A DNA stretch of 64,000 nucleotides from Clostridiales bacterium (lineage in GTDB: Bacteria; Bacillota; Clostridia; Christensenellales; CAG-138): assembly GCA_024698505.1 (NCBI GenBank), contig JAILRE010000057.1, positions 1 to 64,000 on the forward strand, read 5' to 3'. Numbering within the stretch: position 1 is the stretch's first letter; the number at the start of each line of letters is the position of its first letter. Shown one piece after another: positions 43,223-52,878 of the stretch. A model generated the notes under the pieces. That model was not told where the DNA came from. It searched no databases and worked only from the letters and a program-made list of their open reading frames with translations. A program made the translations under genes and the position numbers.

Positions 43223-44329
43223 ATGAACATTTTGATCGCAGCAAGTTACTCCGCGCCATTTGGCGGGAATTTTATCGGCTCCATGCAGGATCTAGGATCA
43301 AGGATCCGGGAACGCGGAGATGAGGTTTTCTTCTTGTTCCCCAAGTTGAAGGATACGGAGAGGCCTTGGGTGAATTGGCTCAGGGAAAGCGGTTACGAGG
43401 TAATACTCGCGGACCTTAACGAAAGCGGGAAACAGCAGGCTGACTTCCTCAGGGATGTTATTAAGACTTACAGGATCGATCTCGCACATCTTCATTTTGA
43501 GATCTACAATAGTCTTCTTCTGCATGATCCATCGGCGTTTGCCGGATGCAAGGTGCTTATCCATGACCATATGGGGTATGCTACCGGGAGAAACGAGTGG
43601 AGACAAAAGGCGCGGCTGGCGCTAAACTCCGCAAAGTTCGGCCCTCGCGGTTATGGCTTGATCACTGTCTGGAAACGAAAAAAGAACGCCTATATTTTGA
43701 TGTCGAAAAAGTGGTACGTTCCCAACGGGCTCTCACTTAAACGACAGGTTGCGCAGTTTGCCGATCGAGATCGGACAAGAGCTGAGCTGGGGATCGGCGA
43801 CGACCAATTGTTGGTCACCCTGTTGGGATGGGATATGAAGCGCAAGGGCGTCGATATCGCCGTTCAGGCAGTTTCTCGGCTTTACAGCAAGGGGGAAAAC
43901 GTTGTATTGGGCCTCATCGGAGGTGACATGGAGAAATATCACGAGTTTATCAGGCAATACGGAGTGGATCCTGACAGCCCGTTCATTCGCTACATCAACA
44001 GTCGTGAGGACATCTACTCCCTGCATCGTGCGGCGGATGTATTCCTGTCCGCCAGTCGAAACGAGGGATTCCCATATTCGATCCTGGAGGCGGTTTCTCA
44101 GGAGACGCCCGTGGTGGTCAGCAGCATCCCTGAAACAAAATGGGCATTGCAGTACAAGAAGTGCGCCATGTATCCCGTGGAAGACGAGAAGGCCTGCTCC
44201 GAAGCGATCGCCCGCGCTCTCAGCTTCGGAGGAGGGGATTCCAACGCCGATGAGATCATAAAACAGTACAGCATAGACAAATGGTGTGACAGCATCCTTG
44301 ACAAGTATGATAAAATGATGAGGAAATAA
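43223..44329 (+). CDS. Glycosyltransferase family 4
   Basis: This 368-residue GT-B transferase. The N-terminus MNILIAASYSAPFGGNFIGS carries the glycine-rich donor-side loop, VTLLGWDMKRKGVDIAVQAV is the domain border, and ASRNEGFPYSILEAVSQETP is the E-x7-E nucleotide-sugar site. It lies alone between two GT2 genes with 92 and 70 nt gaps. Specificity is unknown. Confidence 0.92.
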   Translation: MNILIAASYSAPFGGNFIGSMQDLGSRIRERGDEVFFLFPKLKDTERPWVNWLRESGYEVILADLNESGKQQADFLRDVIKTYRIDLAHLHFEIYNSLLLHDPSAFAGCKVLIHDHMGYATGRNEWRQKARLALNSAKFGPRGYGLITVWKRKKNAYILMSKKWYVPNGLSLKRQVAQFADRDRTRAELGIGDDQLLVTLLGWDMKRKGVDIAVQAVSRLYSKGENVVLGLIGGDMEKYHEFIRQYGVDPDSPFIRYINSREDIYSLHRAADVFLSASRNEGFPYSILEAVSQETPVVVSSIPETKWALQYKKCAMYPVEDEKACSEAIARALSFGGGDSNADEIIKQYSIDKWCDSILDKYDKMMRK

Positions 44330-44399
44330 CGACGAAGCGTGCTACAGGATGCTTCGAAATAAGTTCACAGCTAATGACGGTTGAAATGAGGATAGAATA

Positions 44400-45572
44400 A
44401 TGTTCTTGAGTATTGTGATACCGGTGTGGAACGACGAGAAATTTTTGAACGAATGCCTGGATTCCTGCCTGGATCAGCAACTTTCCAAAGACGAATACGA
44501 GATCATCTGTGTCGATGATGGTTCTACAGACCGCACACCGGAGATTTTGAAGGAGTATTCAGAACGATTTGCGAATATCCGAATCGTCACCAAGCGGCAT
44601 GGGACACAGTATGGCTACGGCAGGACGATCGGGTTGTCTCACGCAGCGGGGGATTATGTATGGTTTGTAGATCATGACGATATCGTTGCGCCGGGAGCGG
44701 TGGACGATCTGCTGCAGATCGTGCTTCAAAACCCGGGCATTGACAGGGTAGGGTTCCACTGCTATGAGTTCTTTGACATGCTGACAACTGAGGAAAAGTC
44801 GGCCATGGGGGCGCGGACGCTCGTTTTCAATGACGATGATTTCTATAAGAGTAGCGTGACATGGTCGAGCATCCTTCGCATCGCCTTTTTGAAGGAGAAT
44901 GACATTCTTCCGCATTCAAAGCGGATCCGTGAAGCGGCCATGTTCTGGGGAATAGATGATTTCAGAATCTGGAGCGGTGATACTATCTTTATGGACGAGT
45001 GCTACGACAAGGGCATCCGATCCATCCGCATTCCCGGCAGGCCGCTGTATCACTATCGCAGGCATGAGAATACGGAGACTATGAGCAAAAGCCCTGAGAT
45101 GGTGCAGCTAAGGCGCTCGGGAATGCTGAACACGGGCTTGTATTGGGGATATCTCGCATATATGCAAAAGCAGCGCTATATCGATGAGCGAAAACTGAAC
45201 GGAAAAGCAACGCAGGAGACCGCGGACAAGACTATTTTAAAAGTCGACCGCGCTGTCAAATATATCCTTAAGCTTCCGCCAAAGCAGTGGAGAAATGCTT
45301 TCAAACGGTTTAAGGAAAAGGATATTTTCTTCAAGCATATGCCGGAAGAGTATCAGCAAAGCTTCAAAGAATACTGGAAGCTGAGGACAAAGAGAGAGCG
45401 GGTTTTCCCTGCAACTGTTTCAAGTTACTTTGTCATGACAAAGAAAGGCGAACAGTGGACAAGGCTGCTGACAATGCCCAACCGCATCATTGCCCGCAGC
45501 GTTATCTACCAAAAGCATAATCTGAAAAAAGTCGCTGCGCGTCGCAGAGCTATAGGGCTCGGAAGAAAATGA
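44400..45572 (+). CDS. Glycosyltransferase family 2, long form
   Basis: This 390-residue GT-A transferase with FLSIVIPVWNDEKFLNECLD, VDDGSTDRTPEI, GYGRTIGLSHAAGDYVWFVD and the metal site DHDDIVAP. The catalytic-base region reads SGDTIFMDEC. The C-terminal 120 residues (from about 270) form a basic helical extension not seen in the shorter GT2 enzymes here. The gene ends about 100 nt before a block with a different codon style. Confidence 0.9.
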   Translation: MFLSIVIPVWNDEKFLNECLDSCLDQQLSKDEYEIICVDDGSTDRTPEILKEYSERFANIRIVTKRHGTQYGYGRTIGLSHAAGDYVWFVDHDDIVAPGAVDDLLQIVLQNPGIDRVGFHCYEFFDMLTTEEKSAMGARTLVFNDDDFYKSSVTWSSILRIAFLKENDILPHSKRIREAAMFWGIDDFRIWSGDTIFMDECYDKGIRSIRIPGRPLYHYRRHENTETMSKSPEMVQLRRSGMLNTGLYWGYLAYMQKQRYIDERKLNGKATQETADKTILKVDRAVKYILKLPPKQWRNAFKRFKEKDIFFKHMPEEYQQSFKEYWKLRTKRERVFPATVSSYFVMTKKGEQWTRLLTMPNRIIARSVIYQKHNLKKVAARRRAIGLGRK

Positions 45573-45674
45573 AACCGGATCGCAGAGCCGCCGGAAACGC
45601 GGCGAATCATAACACCAAACAGAAATATCTGGCGGGATAACTGAACATATGATTTACTATATTGCGAGAAAAGA

Positions 45675-46880
45675 ATGAAAAAATTACTACTACTTGGTGG
45701 CTCTGCTCAGCAGATTGTTGCCATTGAGACAGCAAAGCGACTAGGATACCTAACGGTTCTGTGTGATTATCTGACGGATAACCCGGGTCAGTATTATGCT
45801 GATCGGTTCTATCTGGTCAGCACTACAGATAAAGACGCCGTGTTGGAGGTTGCCCGAAAAGAGAAGATAAACGGCGTGTTGGCCTACGCCTCCGACCCAG
45901 CCGCTCCAACAGCGGCCTATGTGGCGGAGCGGCTTGGCCTACCAGGGAATCCCTATGAGTCTGTGGAAATCCTCAGCAACAAGGATCGATTTCGGGTGTT
46001 CCTGGCAGAGCATGACTTTTGTACGCCGAAGGCTAAGTCCTACATATGCGCAGAAGAAGTCGTTGCTGATCTGAAAGCAGGCGTATTCTCTTTCCCGGTG
46101 ATTCTCAAACCTGTGGATTCCTCTGGCAGCAAAGGCGTTTTTCGGATTGACTGCCCGGATGGCGTCGAGAAAATGATCGCATGCGCCTTGAACTATTCAC
46201 GAAGCAAGCGGCTAATCATAGAGGAGTACGTGGACAAGTATGGATACCAGGTGGCAGGGGACGGCCTTTCTATTGATGGCAAGTTGGTTTTTCGCCTATT
46301 CGGCAACGATCATTTTGATCTGAAGGGCGTCAATCCATTCGTTCCGATATCGGCCAGTTTTCCATATAATATGCCCGCCTGGGTTCATAATAAGATCCAC
46401 TGCGAAATCCAGCGCCTTCTAACGTTGTTGCATATGGGGAATTGCACATACAATTTTGACGTTCGTGTTGACAGCGATTACAATGTATATCTAATGGAGA
46501 TTGCACCGAGAGATGGTGGGAACTACATACCACAGGTCATTAAGTATCTCACCGGAGTGGATCTGGTGGAATACTCCGTGCGGATGGCCATGGGCGAGCC
46601 CGTAGAGTCTCCAGCGGAATCAGAAGCAAAGGGCTTTGCATCCTATTACGCCGTGCATGCAAACCAAGATGGTATCCTGAAAGGGATCGATATTTCAGAC
46701 GAGTTTTACCGGGAGCATATCATGGAAGCATTCCACATTAAACCAGCAGGGAGCGAGGTCAAAGCCTTTCGCGGTGCCAATACGGCATTGGGCTGCTACA
46801 TGATGCGCTTTGACAGCATGGAGCAGATGTTGGAGCTGATGGATCACGGGGAAAAATGGATACGAGTAGAGTTGCGATAG
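45675..46880 (+). CDS. ATP-grasp ligase
   Basis: This 401-residue ATP-grasp enzyme resembling carbamoyl-phosphate-synthase-like and PurK-like ligases. It starts KKLLLLGGSAQQIVAIETAK, then shows LSNKDRFRVFLAEH, the ATP-binding VILKPVDSSGSKGVF, EEYVDKYGYQVAGDG and the metal-binding stretch MEIAPRDGGNYIP. Such enzymes join a carboxylate to an amine using ATP and occur in loci that attach amino acids to sugars. It forms a trio with a PLP-enzyme remnant and a GNAT gene. Codon style differs from the neighbours, with CTA and TTG leucines. Confidence 0.88.
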   Translation: MKKLLLLGGSAQQIVAIETAKRLGYLTVLCDYLTDNPGQYYADRFYLVSTTDKDAVLEVARKEKINGVLAYASDPAAPTAAYVAERLGLPGNPYESVEILSNKDRFRVFLAEHDFCTPKAKSYICAEEVVADLKAGVFSFPVILKPVDSSGSKGVFRIDCPDGVEKMIACALNYSRSKRLIIEEYVDKYGYQVAGDGLSIDGKLVFRLFGNDHFDLKGVNPFVPISASFPYNMPAWVHNKIHCEIQRLLTLLHMGNCTYNFDVRVDSDYNVYLMEIAPRDGGNYIPQVIKYLTGVDLVEYSVRMAMGEPVESPAESEAKGFASYYAVHANQDGILKGIDISDEFYREHIMEAFHIKPAGSEVKAFRGANTALGCYMMRFDSMEQMLELMDHGEKWIRVELR

Positions 46881-46889
46881 GAACATACT

Positions 46890-47591
46890 ATGAAGGAAAT
46901 CGGCGGATATCTTGAATTGGAGCGGTTCTCAGGCGAAGAGTACTACCCGGACGCTGTTGCTGTCAACAATGGAAGATGCGCGCTTCGGTATATCCTTTGT
47001 GCAAAGGGGATTCGGACGCTTTATCTGCCGGTCTTCCTCTGTGAGTCTGTTCGAGACGCGTGTCGGAGGGAGAACGTACAGACCGTGCCATACCATATTG
47101 GACCGGATTGTATGCCTGAATTCGACCGGGAGCCGGAAGCGGGAGCATGGGTCTATATTGTGAACTACTTCGGACAGTTTACGGACGAACAGATTCTTTC
47201 GCTACACAGCCGTTTTCCCCGATTGATATTGGATCATGTTCAGGCTTTTTTTCACCGTCCTCCGGCGGAGATAGACACTGTTTATTCCTGCAGGAAGTTC
47301 TTCGGAGTACCTGATGGCGGATATGCTGTGACAGACGTCTCCCGGCTGAAGCCTCTGCCGAAGGATCGATCTATGGAGCGAATGACCCATCTTCTGGGAC
47401 GCTTGGAGGGATCGACCGCGGGAGAGTTCTATTCTGCATTCAAGGAGAATGATCGCTCGTTTGCGCAGATCGAGCCAAGGGCTATGTCTAGTCTAACACA
47501 CAACTTGCTCCGTGGAATTCGATATGACGACGTTAGGGCACGCCGTGAGGCGAATTATTAGGTTCTGGATGATGTGTTAGGTGCAATCAAT
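46890..47591 (+). pseudogene. Truncated PLP aminotransferase-like gene
   Basis: Codons 1-223 read as the first two thirds of a DegT-like fold-type I PLP protein: NNGRCALRYILCAKG near the start, LPVFLCESVRDACRRENV, IVNYFGQF, and YSCRKFFGVPDGGYAVTD with the PLP-binding Lys. A TAG at 47559-47561 interrupts ARREANY, but the frame continues as VLDDVLGAIN, the expected next segment, before homology stops near 47591. The C-terminal domain is missing. The coding frame is otherwise clean, so the damage is recent. Confidence 0.75.
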
Positions 47592-47892
47592 TCACGACCA
47601 GGACTTTACCATCCCGGAGGAGTTTCATCAGAGAGCTGCCGTCTTGAAGTTTTTTCATACGCCCGGCTCGGGCGGCGTGGTAAAAGCGATATACGGCATG
47701 GATTTTCTGGAAAATGAGCCGGATATCGTCCAGCACAAACTGAACTTCTGTGTTGGAGATGAAATAAAAGCTTGTGTTTCGGACTCTGCCCGGATAGGAT
47801 TCTACATTGCATGTTGCAAGGATTATCCGACGCTGCAGAGATTGATGCAAAAGGTTGAACAAAATGTATCGTTTGATTTAGGCAGGAGTTGA
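47581..47892 (+). pseudogene. C-terminal fragment of another ATP-grasp ligase
   Basis: A 103-codon frame whose content, AAVLKFFHTPGSGGVVKAI, CVGDEIKACVSDSARIGF and a final helix, fits the C-terminal domain (LAL_C2 type) of ATP-grasp amino-acid ligases. The ATP-binding core is absent, and the frame is preceded by a TAG. It cannot be the missing end of the ATP-grasp gene at 45675, which is complete. It is fused directly to the broken PLP gene, so a deletion probably joined two different genes here. A separate small protein is less likely. Confidence 0.65.
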
Positions 47893-47895
47893 GAT

Positions 47896-48336
47896 ATGGT
47901 CACAATCGAACAGCTTTCAAATGAAGTTGATATTCAACTCGTCATGTTGCTTTGCCGGGACTCTTTCTTTGACCAATCTGTTGCTGACCCTGAAAGAATT
48001 GGTAAACTGGCGGAGAAATATGCGAATAGAGCCGAGGTTCTGAGGGCCTCAATTGACGGTGAGACCGTTGGCTTTGCCGCTTTTTATGCGAATGATGCTA
48101 TAAATTGCATTGGATTCCTGTCAATGATTGTAGTCCGTAGAGAGTTCCAAGGATTTGGAGTCGGAAGGGAAATGATGAATGAGGTGCTATCAAGGTCGTC
48201 GGCAGTTGGCATGAAAATGGTTCGCCTGAATGTTCGAATGGATAACGCGGCGGCGATAATGTTTTATAAGAAAAATGGCTTCTCCGTTGAAGACTGTCCG
48301 GATTCGAGCACTTTCACCATGATAAAGGAGTTATGA
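47896..48336 (+). CDS. GNAT-family N-acetyltransferase
   Basis: This 146-residue acetyltransferase has the GNAT fold. IGFLSMIVVRREFQGFGVGR contains the acetyl-CoA loop (R/Q-x-x-G-x-G/A), and MDNAAAIMFYKKNGFSVEDC is the usual C-terminal block. It begins 3 nt after the ATP-grasp fragment, so it was probably part of the same transcript. It may acetylate an amino sugar or amino acid attached by the damaged pathway. Confidence 0.9.
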   Translation: MVTIEQLSNEVDIQLVMLLCRDSFFDQSVADPERIGKLAEKYANRAEVLRASIDGETVGFAAFYANDAINCIGFLSMIVVRREFQGFGVGREMMNEVLSRSSAVGMKMVRLNVRMDNAAAIMFYKKNGFSVEDCPDSSTFTMIKEL

Positions 48337-48372
48337 TGGCCTGCCGCACATAATCGTACTGGTCATTAGAGG

Positions 48373-49461
48373 ATGAAGATGATGAGAATCAATGTTACCC
48401 GTTCCGCTCTTCCGCCGATGGAAGAGTACATAAACGAAATAGCCCCGCTGTGGGACAGCCGTTGGCTGACCAATATGGGTGAAAAGCACAAGACCCTGGA
48501 GAAGATGCTTCAAGAGTATTTCAACGCGCCGAACGTGACCCTGTTTGCCAACGGGCACTTGGCTTTGGAGGCGGTGTTGACATCCCTTGGGCTCACCGGA
48601 GAGGTCATCACTACGCCGTTCACATTTGCCTCCACCACCAACGCCATCGTGCGCTGCGGTCTCAAGCCCGTATTCTGCGACGTCGATCCGGAGTACTACA
48701 CCATGGATCCCAAGAAGATCGAGGCGCTGATCACCCCGGAGACATCCGCAATAGTTCCGGTTCACGTTTACGGTACGATCTGCGATGTGGAGGCAATTGA
48801 GGCCATTGCCCAAAAACACGGTCTTAAGGTCGTTTACGACGCCGCGCATGCCTTTGGCGTGAGGAAAAACGGCGTTAGCGCCGCCTGCTTCGGGGATGCA
48901 TCCATTTTTTCATTCCATGCGACCAAAGTATTTCATACCATTGAGGGCGGCTGCGTGGTTTATTCCAACGAAAAGCTTCGGCAGACGTTGAACCAAATCA
49001 AGGACTTCGGTCTTGCCCACGCAGAGATCGTTATTCCCGGGGGAAATGCCAAGATGAGCGAGTTCCATGCGGCTATGGGCATCTGTAACCTTCGCCGAAT
49101 CGGAGATTACATACAGCAGCGCAGACAGGTGACAGAGCGCTATCGCGCAAACCTGGCAGGCGTGCGGGGGATGCATCTTATGAAGGAGCAGGACGGGGTG
49201 GAGCCTAACTATGCTTACTTCCCGGTGATCTTTGATGGAGCAAAGCTTACACGCGATGAGGCTGCTGACCGCCTTGCCTCGCACGATATCTTTGCAAGGA
49301 AGTACTTTTATCCCCTCACCAACCATTGCCCTGCCTACGGATTCAGAGGCGACGAGACACCCATCGCCAAAAATGTTTCAGAGCGTATCCTTTGCCTGCC
49401 CCTATACCCGGAGCTTGCCATGGAGGATGTCGACAAGATCTGCGAGATCGTTTGCGGCTGA
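48373..49461 (+). CDS. DegT/DnrJ/EryC1/StrS sugar aminotransferase
   Basis: This 362-residue PLP-dependent aminotransferase. NGHLALEAVLTSLGLTGEVI, TPFTFASTTNAIVRCGLKPV, DAAHAFGV and the Schiff-base lysine in IFSFHATKVFHTIEGG are family hallmarks. It converts a keto group on a nucleotide sugar to an amine. The neighbouring rfbB product makes dTDP-4-keto-6-deoxyglucose, a common substrate, so a dTDP-4-amino-4,6-dideoxy sugar is a likely product. The GNAT at 47896 could then N-acetylate it (inference). Confidence 0.93.
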   Translation: MKMMRINVTRSALPPMEEYINEIAPLWDSRWLTNMGEKHKTLEKMLQEYFNAPNVTLFANGHLALEAVLTSLGLTGEVITTPFTFASTTNAIVRCGLKPVFCDVDPEYYTMDPKKIEALITPETSAIVPVHVYGTICDVEAIEAIAQKHGLKVVYDAAHAFGVRKNGVSAACFGDASIFSFHATKVFHTIEGGCVVYSNEKLRQTLNQIKDFGLAHAEIVIPGGNAKMSEFHAAMGICNLRRIGDYIQQRRQVTERYRANLAGVRGMHLMKEQDGVEPNYAYFPVIFDGAKLTRDEAADRLASHDIFARKYFYPLTNHCPAYGFRGDETPIAKNVSERILCLPLYPELAMEDVDKICEIVCG

Positions 49462-49506
49462 AAAGCCGTTCGTTATACCACTTGATTCATGAACGGAGTG
49501 TGATAT

Positions 49507-50394
49507 ATGAAAGGCATTATCCTCGCCGGCGGAGCCGGCACGCGGCTTTATCCGCTGACAAAGGTCACATCGAAGCAGCTGCTTCCGGTGTATGACAAAC
49601 CCATGATATTCTACCCGCTGTCCACCCTGATGCTGGCTGGGATAAGGGATATCCTCATCATTTCCACGCCCGTGGATCTGCCCAATTTTGAGAGGCTCCT
49701 CGGCGACGGAGAGGCTTTCGGCGTACACCTCAGTTATGCCGAGCAGCCGAGCCCCGACGGGCTTGCTCAAGCGTTCCTGATTGGCCGTGATTTCATAGGG
49801 GACGACGCCTGCGCCATGGTCCTCGGAGACAACATATTCTTCGGCAACGGCTTCGGCAAACTTCTCCGGGCCGCAGCTGCGGATGCGGAAATGAATTCCC
49901 GCGCGACCGTTTTCGGATATTACGTCAACGATCCGGAGCGTTTCGGCGTAGTGGCTTTCGACGAGAACGGCAAGGCCGTCTCCATTGAGGAGAAGCCGAA
50001 GATACCGAAGAGCAATTACGCTGTGACAGGCCTCTACTTCTATCCGAAGGGCGTCAGCGCAAGAGCCGCGGAAGTCAGGCCTTCCGCAAGGGGCGAGCTG
50101 GAGATAACCACCCTCAACGAAATGTATCTGAAGGACGAACTGCTTGACGTTCAGCTGCTCGGACGCGGCTTTGCGTGGCTCGATACGGGCACGATGGAGT
50201 CGCTCGCGGACGCTACGGAGTTTATTCGCGTGGTGCAGAACCGTCAGGGCATAGAGATCTCAGCTCCCGAGGAGATCGCTTTCCGCAACGGATGGACGAC
50301 CAAGGAAGAACTGCTTGACGCGGCAGAGGCATATGGTAAATCTCCCTATGGGATGCATTTGCGGCTCGTAGCCGAAGGAAGGGTAAGAGGGTGA
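49507..50394 (+). CDS. rfbA: Glucose-1-phosphate thymidylyltransferase
   Basis: This 295-residue enzyme makes dTDP-glucose, the first step of dTDP-L-rhamnose synthesis. [51 protein letters not shown] and [20 protein letters not shown] are the RmlA-specific blocks. The length is typical of the short (RfbA) form. It starts the rhamnose set rfbA-rfbB-rfbDC, with 4 nt to rfbB. Confidence 0.97.
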   Translation: MKGIILAGGAGTRLYPLTKVTSKQLLPVYDKPMIFYPLSTLMLAGIRDILIISTPVDLPNFERLLGDGEAFGVHLSYAEQPSPDGLAQAFLIGRDFIGDDACAMVLGDNIFFGNGFGKLLRAAAADAEMNSRATVFGYYVNDPERFGVVAFDENGKAVSIEEKPKIPKSNYAVTGLYFYPKGVSARAAEVRPSARGELEITTLNEMYLKDELLDVQLLGRGFAWLDTGTMESLADATEFIRVVQNRQGIEISAPEEIAFRNGWTTKEELLDAAEAYGKSPYGMHLRLVAEGRVRG

Positions 50395-50398
50395 GCAT

Positions 50399-51427
50399 AT
50401 GACCATCATCGTAACCGGCGGCGCCGGGTTCATCGGCTCCAATTTTATCTACTTTGAACTGAAAAACCATCCCGGAGACAGGATCGTCTGCGTGGACAAG
50501 CTGACCTATGCGGGGAATCTTTCCACCCTTGAGGAGGCGCTGAAAGATCCGAACTTTGCGTTTTACAAGATAGATATCTGCGACAGGGCGGCGATCTATG
50601 ACCTCTTTGAAAAGGAGCAGCCGGACGCGGTCGTGAATTTCGCGGCGGAGTCCCACGTCGACCGCTCGATCGAGGCCCCCGAGATATTCCTTCAGACGAA
50701 CTTGCTCGGCACACAGGTAATGATGGACGCCTGCCGCAAGTTCGGCACGAAGCGCTTCCACCAGGTGTCAACGGACGAGGTCTACGGCGATCTGCCCCTG
50801 GACAGGCCCGATCTGTTCTTTACGGAGGAAACGCCTATACACACGTCCAGCCCGTACAGCGCGTCCAAGGCGGCGGCCGATCTGCTTGTCGGAGCCTATC
50901 ACCGCACGTTTGGGCTGCCCGCCACCATTTCCCGCTGTTCCAACAACTACGGGCCCTATCATTTCCCCGAGAAGCTGATCCCGCTGATGATCGCCAACGC
51001 GCTTAACGATAAGCCGCTTCCCGTTTACGGCAAGGGCGAGAACGTCCGCGACTGGCTCTACGTGGAGGATCACTGCAGGGCTATCGATCTGATACTGAGA
51101 AACGGCACCGTCGGTGAGATCTATAACGTCGGCGGCCATAACGAGATGCGGAACATAGACATCGTTAAGCTGATCTGTCAAAAGCTCGGCAAGCCCGAGA
51201 GCCTGATCACCTTCGTTACCGACAGAAAGGGACACGATCTGCGTTACGCCATCGATCCGACCAAGATCCACCGCGAGCTTGGCTGGCTTCCCGAGACGAA
51301 GTTCGCAGACGGTCTCGATAAGACCATCGATTGGTATTTGACTCACCGTGAATGGTGGGAGACCATAATTAGCGGAGAATACCGAAACTACTACGAGAAG
51401 ATGTACGGAAACAGGGAGACGCTATGA
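50399..51427 (+). CDS. rfbB: dTDP-glucose 4,6-dehydratase
   Basis: This 342-residue short-chain dehydrogenase-type enzyme converts dTDP-glucose to dTDP-4-keto-6-deoxyglucose. The NAD motif TGGAGFIGSNF, ESHVDRSIEAPEIF, the catalytic STDEVYGDL and YSASKAAAD are all present. The stop overlaps the rfbD-rfbC start (ATGA), so translation is coupled. The product can feed both the rhamnose branch and the DegT aminotransferase upstream. Confidence 0.97.
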   Translation: MTIIVTGGAGFIGSNFIYFELKNHPGDRIVCVDKLTYAGNLSTLEEALKDPNFAFYKIDICDRAAIYDLFEKEQPDAVVNFAAESHVDRSIEAPEIFLQTNLLGTQVMMDACRKFGTKRFHQVSTDEVYGDLPLDRPDLFFTEETPIHTSSPYSASKAAADLLVGAYHRTFGLPATISRCSNNYGPYHFPEKLIPLMIANALNDKPLPVYGKGENVRDWLYVEDHCRAIDLILRNGTVGEIYNVGGHNEMRNIDIVKLICQKLGKPESLITFVTDRKGHDLRYAIDPTKIHRELGWLPETKFADGLDKTIDWYLTHREWWETIISGEYRNYYEKMYGNRETL

Positions 51428-52878
51428 AGGTGTTTGTAACCGGCGCGTGCGGTCAGCTCGGCTTTGACGTAACTGCCGAGCTTTGTTCCCGCGGGATCGA
51501 AGCCGTCGCTTCGGACGTTCTTCCGGAGGGCAGGGGGATCCCCGACGGCGCGCAGTACGTCATGCTGGATATCACCGACGCCGACGCCGTGATGAAAACG
51601 TTGGAAGGCGTCAAGCCCGACGCCGTTATCCACTGCGCCGCATGGACCGCCGTGGATGCCGCGGAGGAACCGGAGAACCGTAAAAAGGTGTTCGCGATAA
51701 ACGCAGACGGCACAAGGAATCTTGCCGACGCCTGCAAAGCAATCGGCTGCAAGATGCTCTATATCTCCACCGACTACGTGTTTGATGGGAGGGGAGAGAA
51801 GCCTTGGGATCCGGACTGCGCCGAGTATGCGCCGCTTAACGTCTACGGGCAGAGTAAGCTTGAGGGCGAGCTTGCGGTCAGGGAGCTCGACAAGCACTTT
51901 ATAGTCCGCATAGCCTGGGTTTTCGGAAAGAACGGGAACAATTTTGTCAAGACGATGCTGCGAGTCGGGAAGAGCCATCCGACGGTCAGGGTAGTTACAG
52001 ACCAGGTCGGCACTCCGACTTACACGCCGGATCTTGCAAAACTGCTGGCCGATATGATCCGAACCGAGGAATACGGCACATATCATGCAACGAACGAGGG
52101 CGGCTATATCAGCTGGTATGACTTTACCCGCGAGATCTATCGTTTGGCGGGATTGAAGACCGAGGTCGTTCCCGTGACCACGGCAGAATACGGGCTGAGC
52201 AAAGCCATAAGGCCTTTCAACAGCCGCATGGATAAATCCAAACTGACCGAGCGGGGCTTTGACCGCCTTCCCGACTGGAAGGACGCTCTGCGAAGATTTT
52301 TAGCAGTATCGGGGGAATTGAGAATGGGCAAGATCAAGGTCACGCCCTGCGAAATAGACGGGCTCTTCGTTATCGAGCCGACCGTGCACGGCGACAGCCG
52401 GGGCTATTTCATGGAGACGTACAATCAGAACGATATGCGCGCTGCGGGCCTCGATATGGTTTTCGTACAGGATAATCAGTCGATGTCCCGAAAGGGCGTG
52501 CTGCGCGGGCTCCATTACCAGAAGCGGTTCCCGCAGGGCAAGCTCGTTCGCGTGATATCGGGCGAGGTGTTCGACGTCGCCGTGGACCTGAGGCCCGGTT
52601 CCGATACTTACGGTAAATGGCAGGGCGAAGTCCTTTCCGCCGAAAACAAGAAGCAATTTTATATCCCCGAGGGATTTGCCCATGGGTTCTATGTGATGAG
52701 CGAAACTGCGGAGTTCTGCTACAAGGTAACGGATTTTTACCGTCCCGACGACGAGGGCGGTATACGCTGGAACGATCCGGATATAGGCGTCGAATGGCCT
52801 ATCCCGGAAGGGACGGCCGTCCAGCTGTCCGAAAAGGACAAGATCCAGCCTTTCCTAAAAGAGATTGTACATGAGTAA
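51424..52878 (+). CDS. rfbD-rfbC: dTDP-4-dehydrorhamnose reductase/3,5-epimerase fusion
   Basis: This 484-residue fusion of two enzymes of the dTDP-rhamnose pathway. Residues 1 to about 298 are RmlD: GACGQLGFDVTAEL, ISTDYVFDGRGEKPW and VYGQSKLEGE. Residues 301-484 are RmlC: IEPTVHGDSRGYFMETY, VLRGLHYQ with the catalytic His, and YIPEGFAHGFYV. The junction AVSGELRMGKIKV contains an ATG (52324) with GGGG upstream, the probable former rfbC start, so a lost rfbD stop could explain the fusion. The order is opposite to the reactions (epimerase first, reductase second). Confidence 0.95.
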   Translation: MKVFVTGACGQLGFDVTAELCSRGIEAVASDVLPEGRGIPDGAQYVMLDITDADAVMKTLEGVKPDAVIHCAAWTAVDAAEEPENRKKVFAINADGTRNLADACKAIGCKMLYISTDYVFDGRGEKPWDPDCAEYAPLNVYGQSKLEGELAVRELDKHFIVRIAWVFGKNGNNFVKTMLRVGKSHPTVRVVTDQVGTPTYTPDLAKLLADMIRTEEYGTYHATNEGGYISWYDFTREIYRLAGLKTEVVPVTTAEYGLSKAIRPFNSRMDKSKLTERGFDRLPDWKDALRRFLAVSGELRMGKIKVTPCEIDGLFVIEPTVHGDSRGYFMETYNQNDMRAAGLDMVFVQDNQSMSRKGVLRGLHYQKRFPQGKLVRVISGEVFDVAVDLRPGSDTYGKWQGEVLSAENKKQFYIPEGFAHGFYVMSETAEFCYKVTDFYRPDDEGGIRWNDPDIGVEWPIPEGTAVQLSEKDKIQPFLKEIVHE

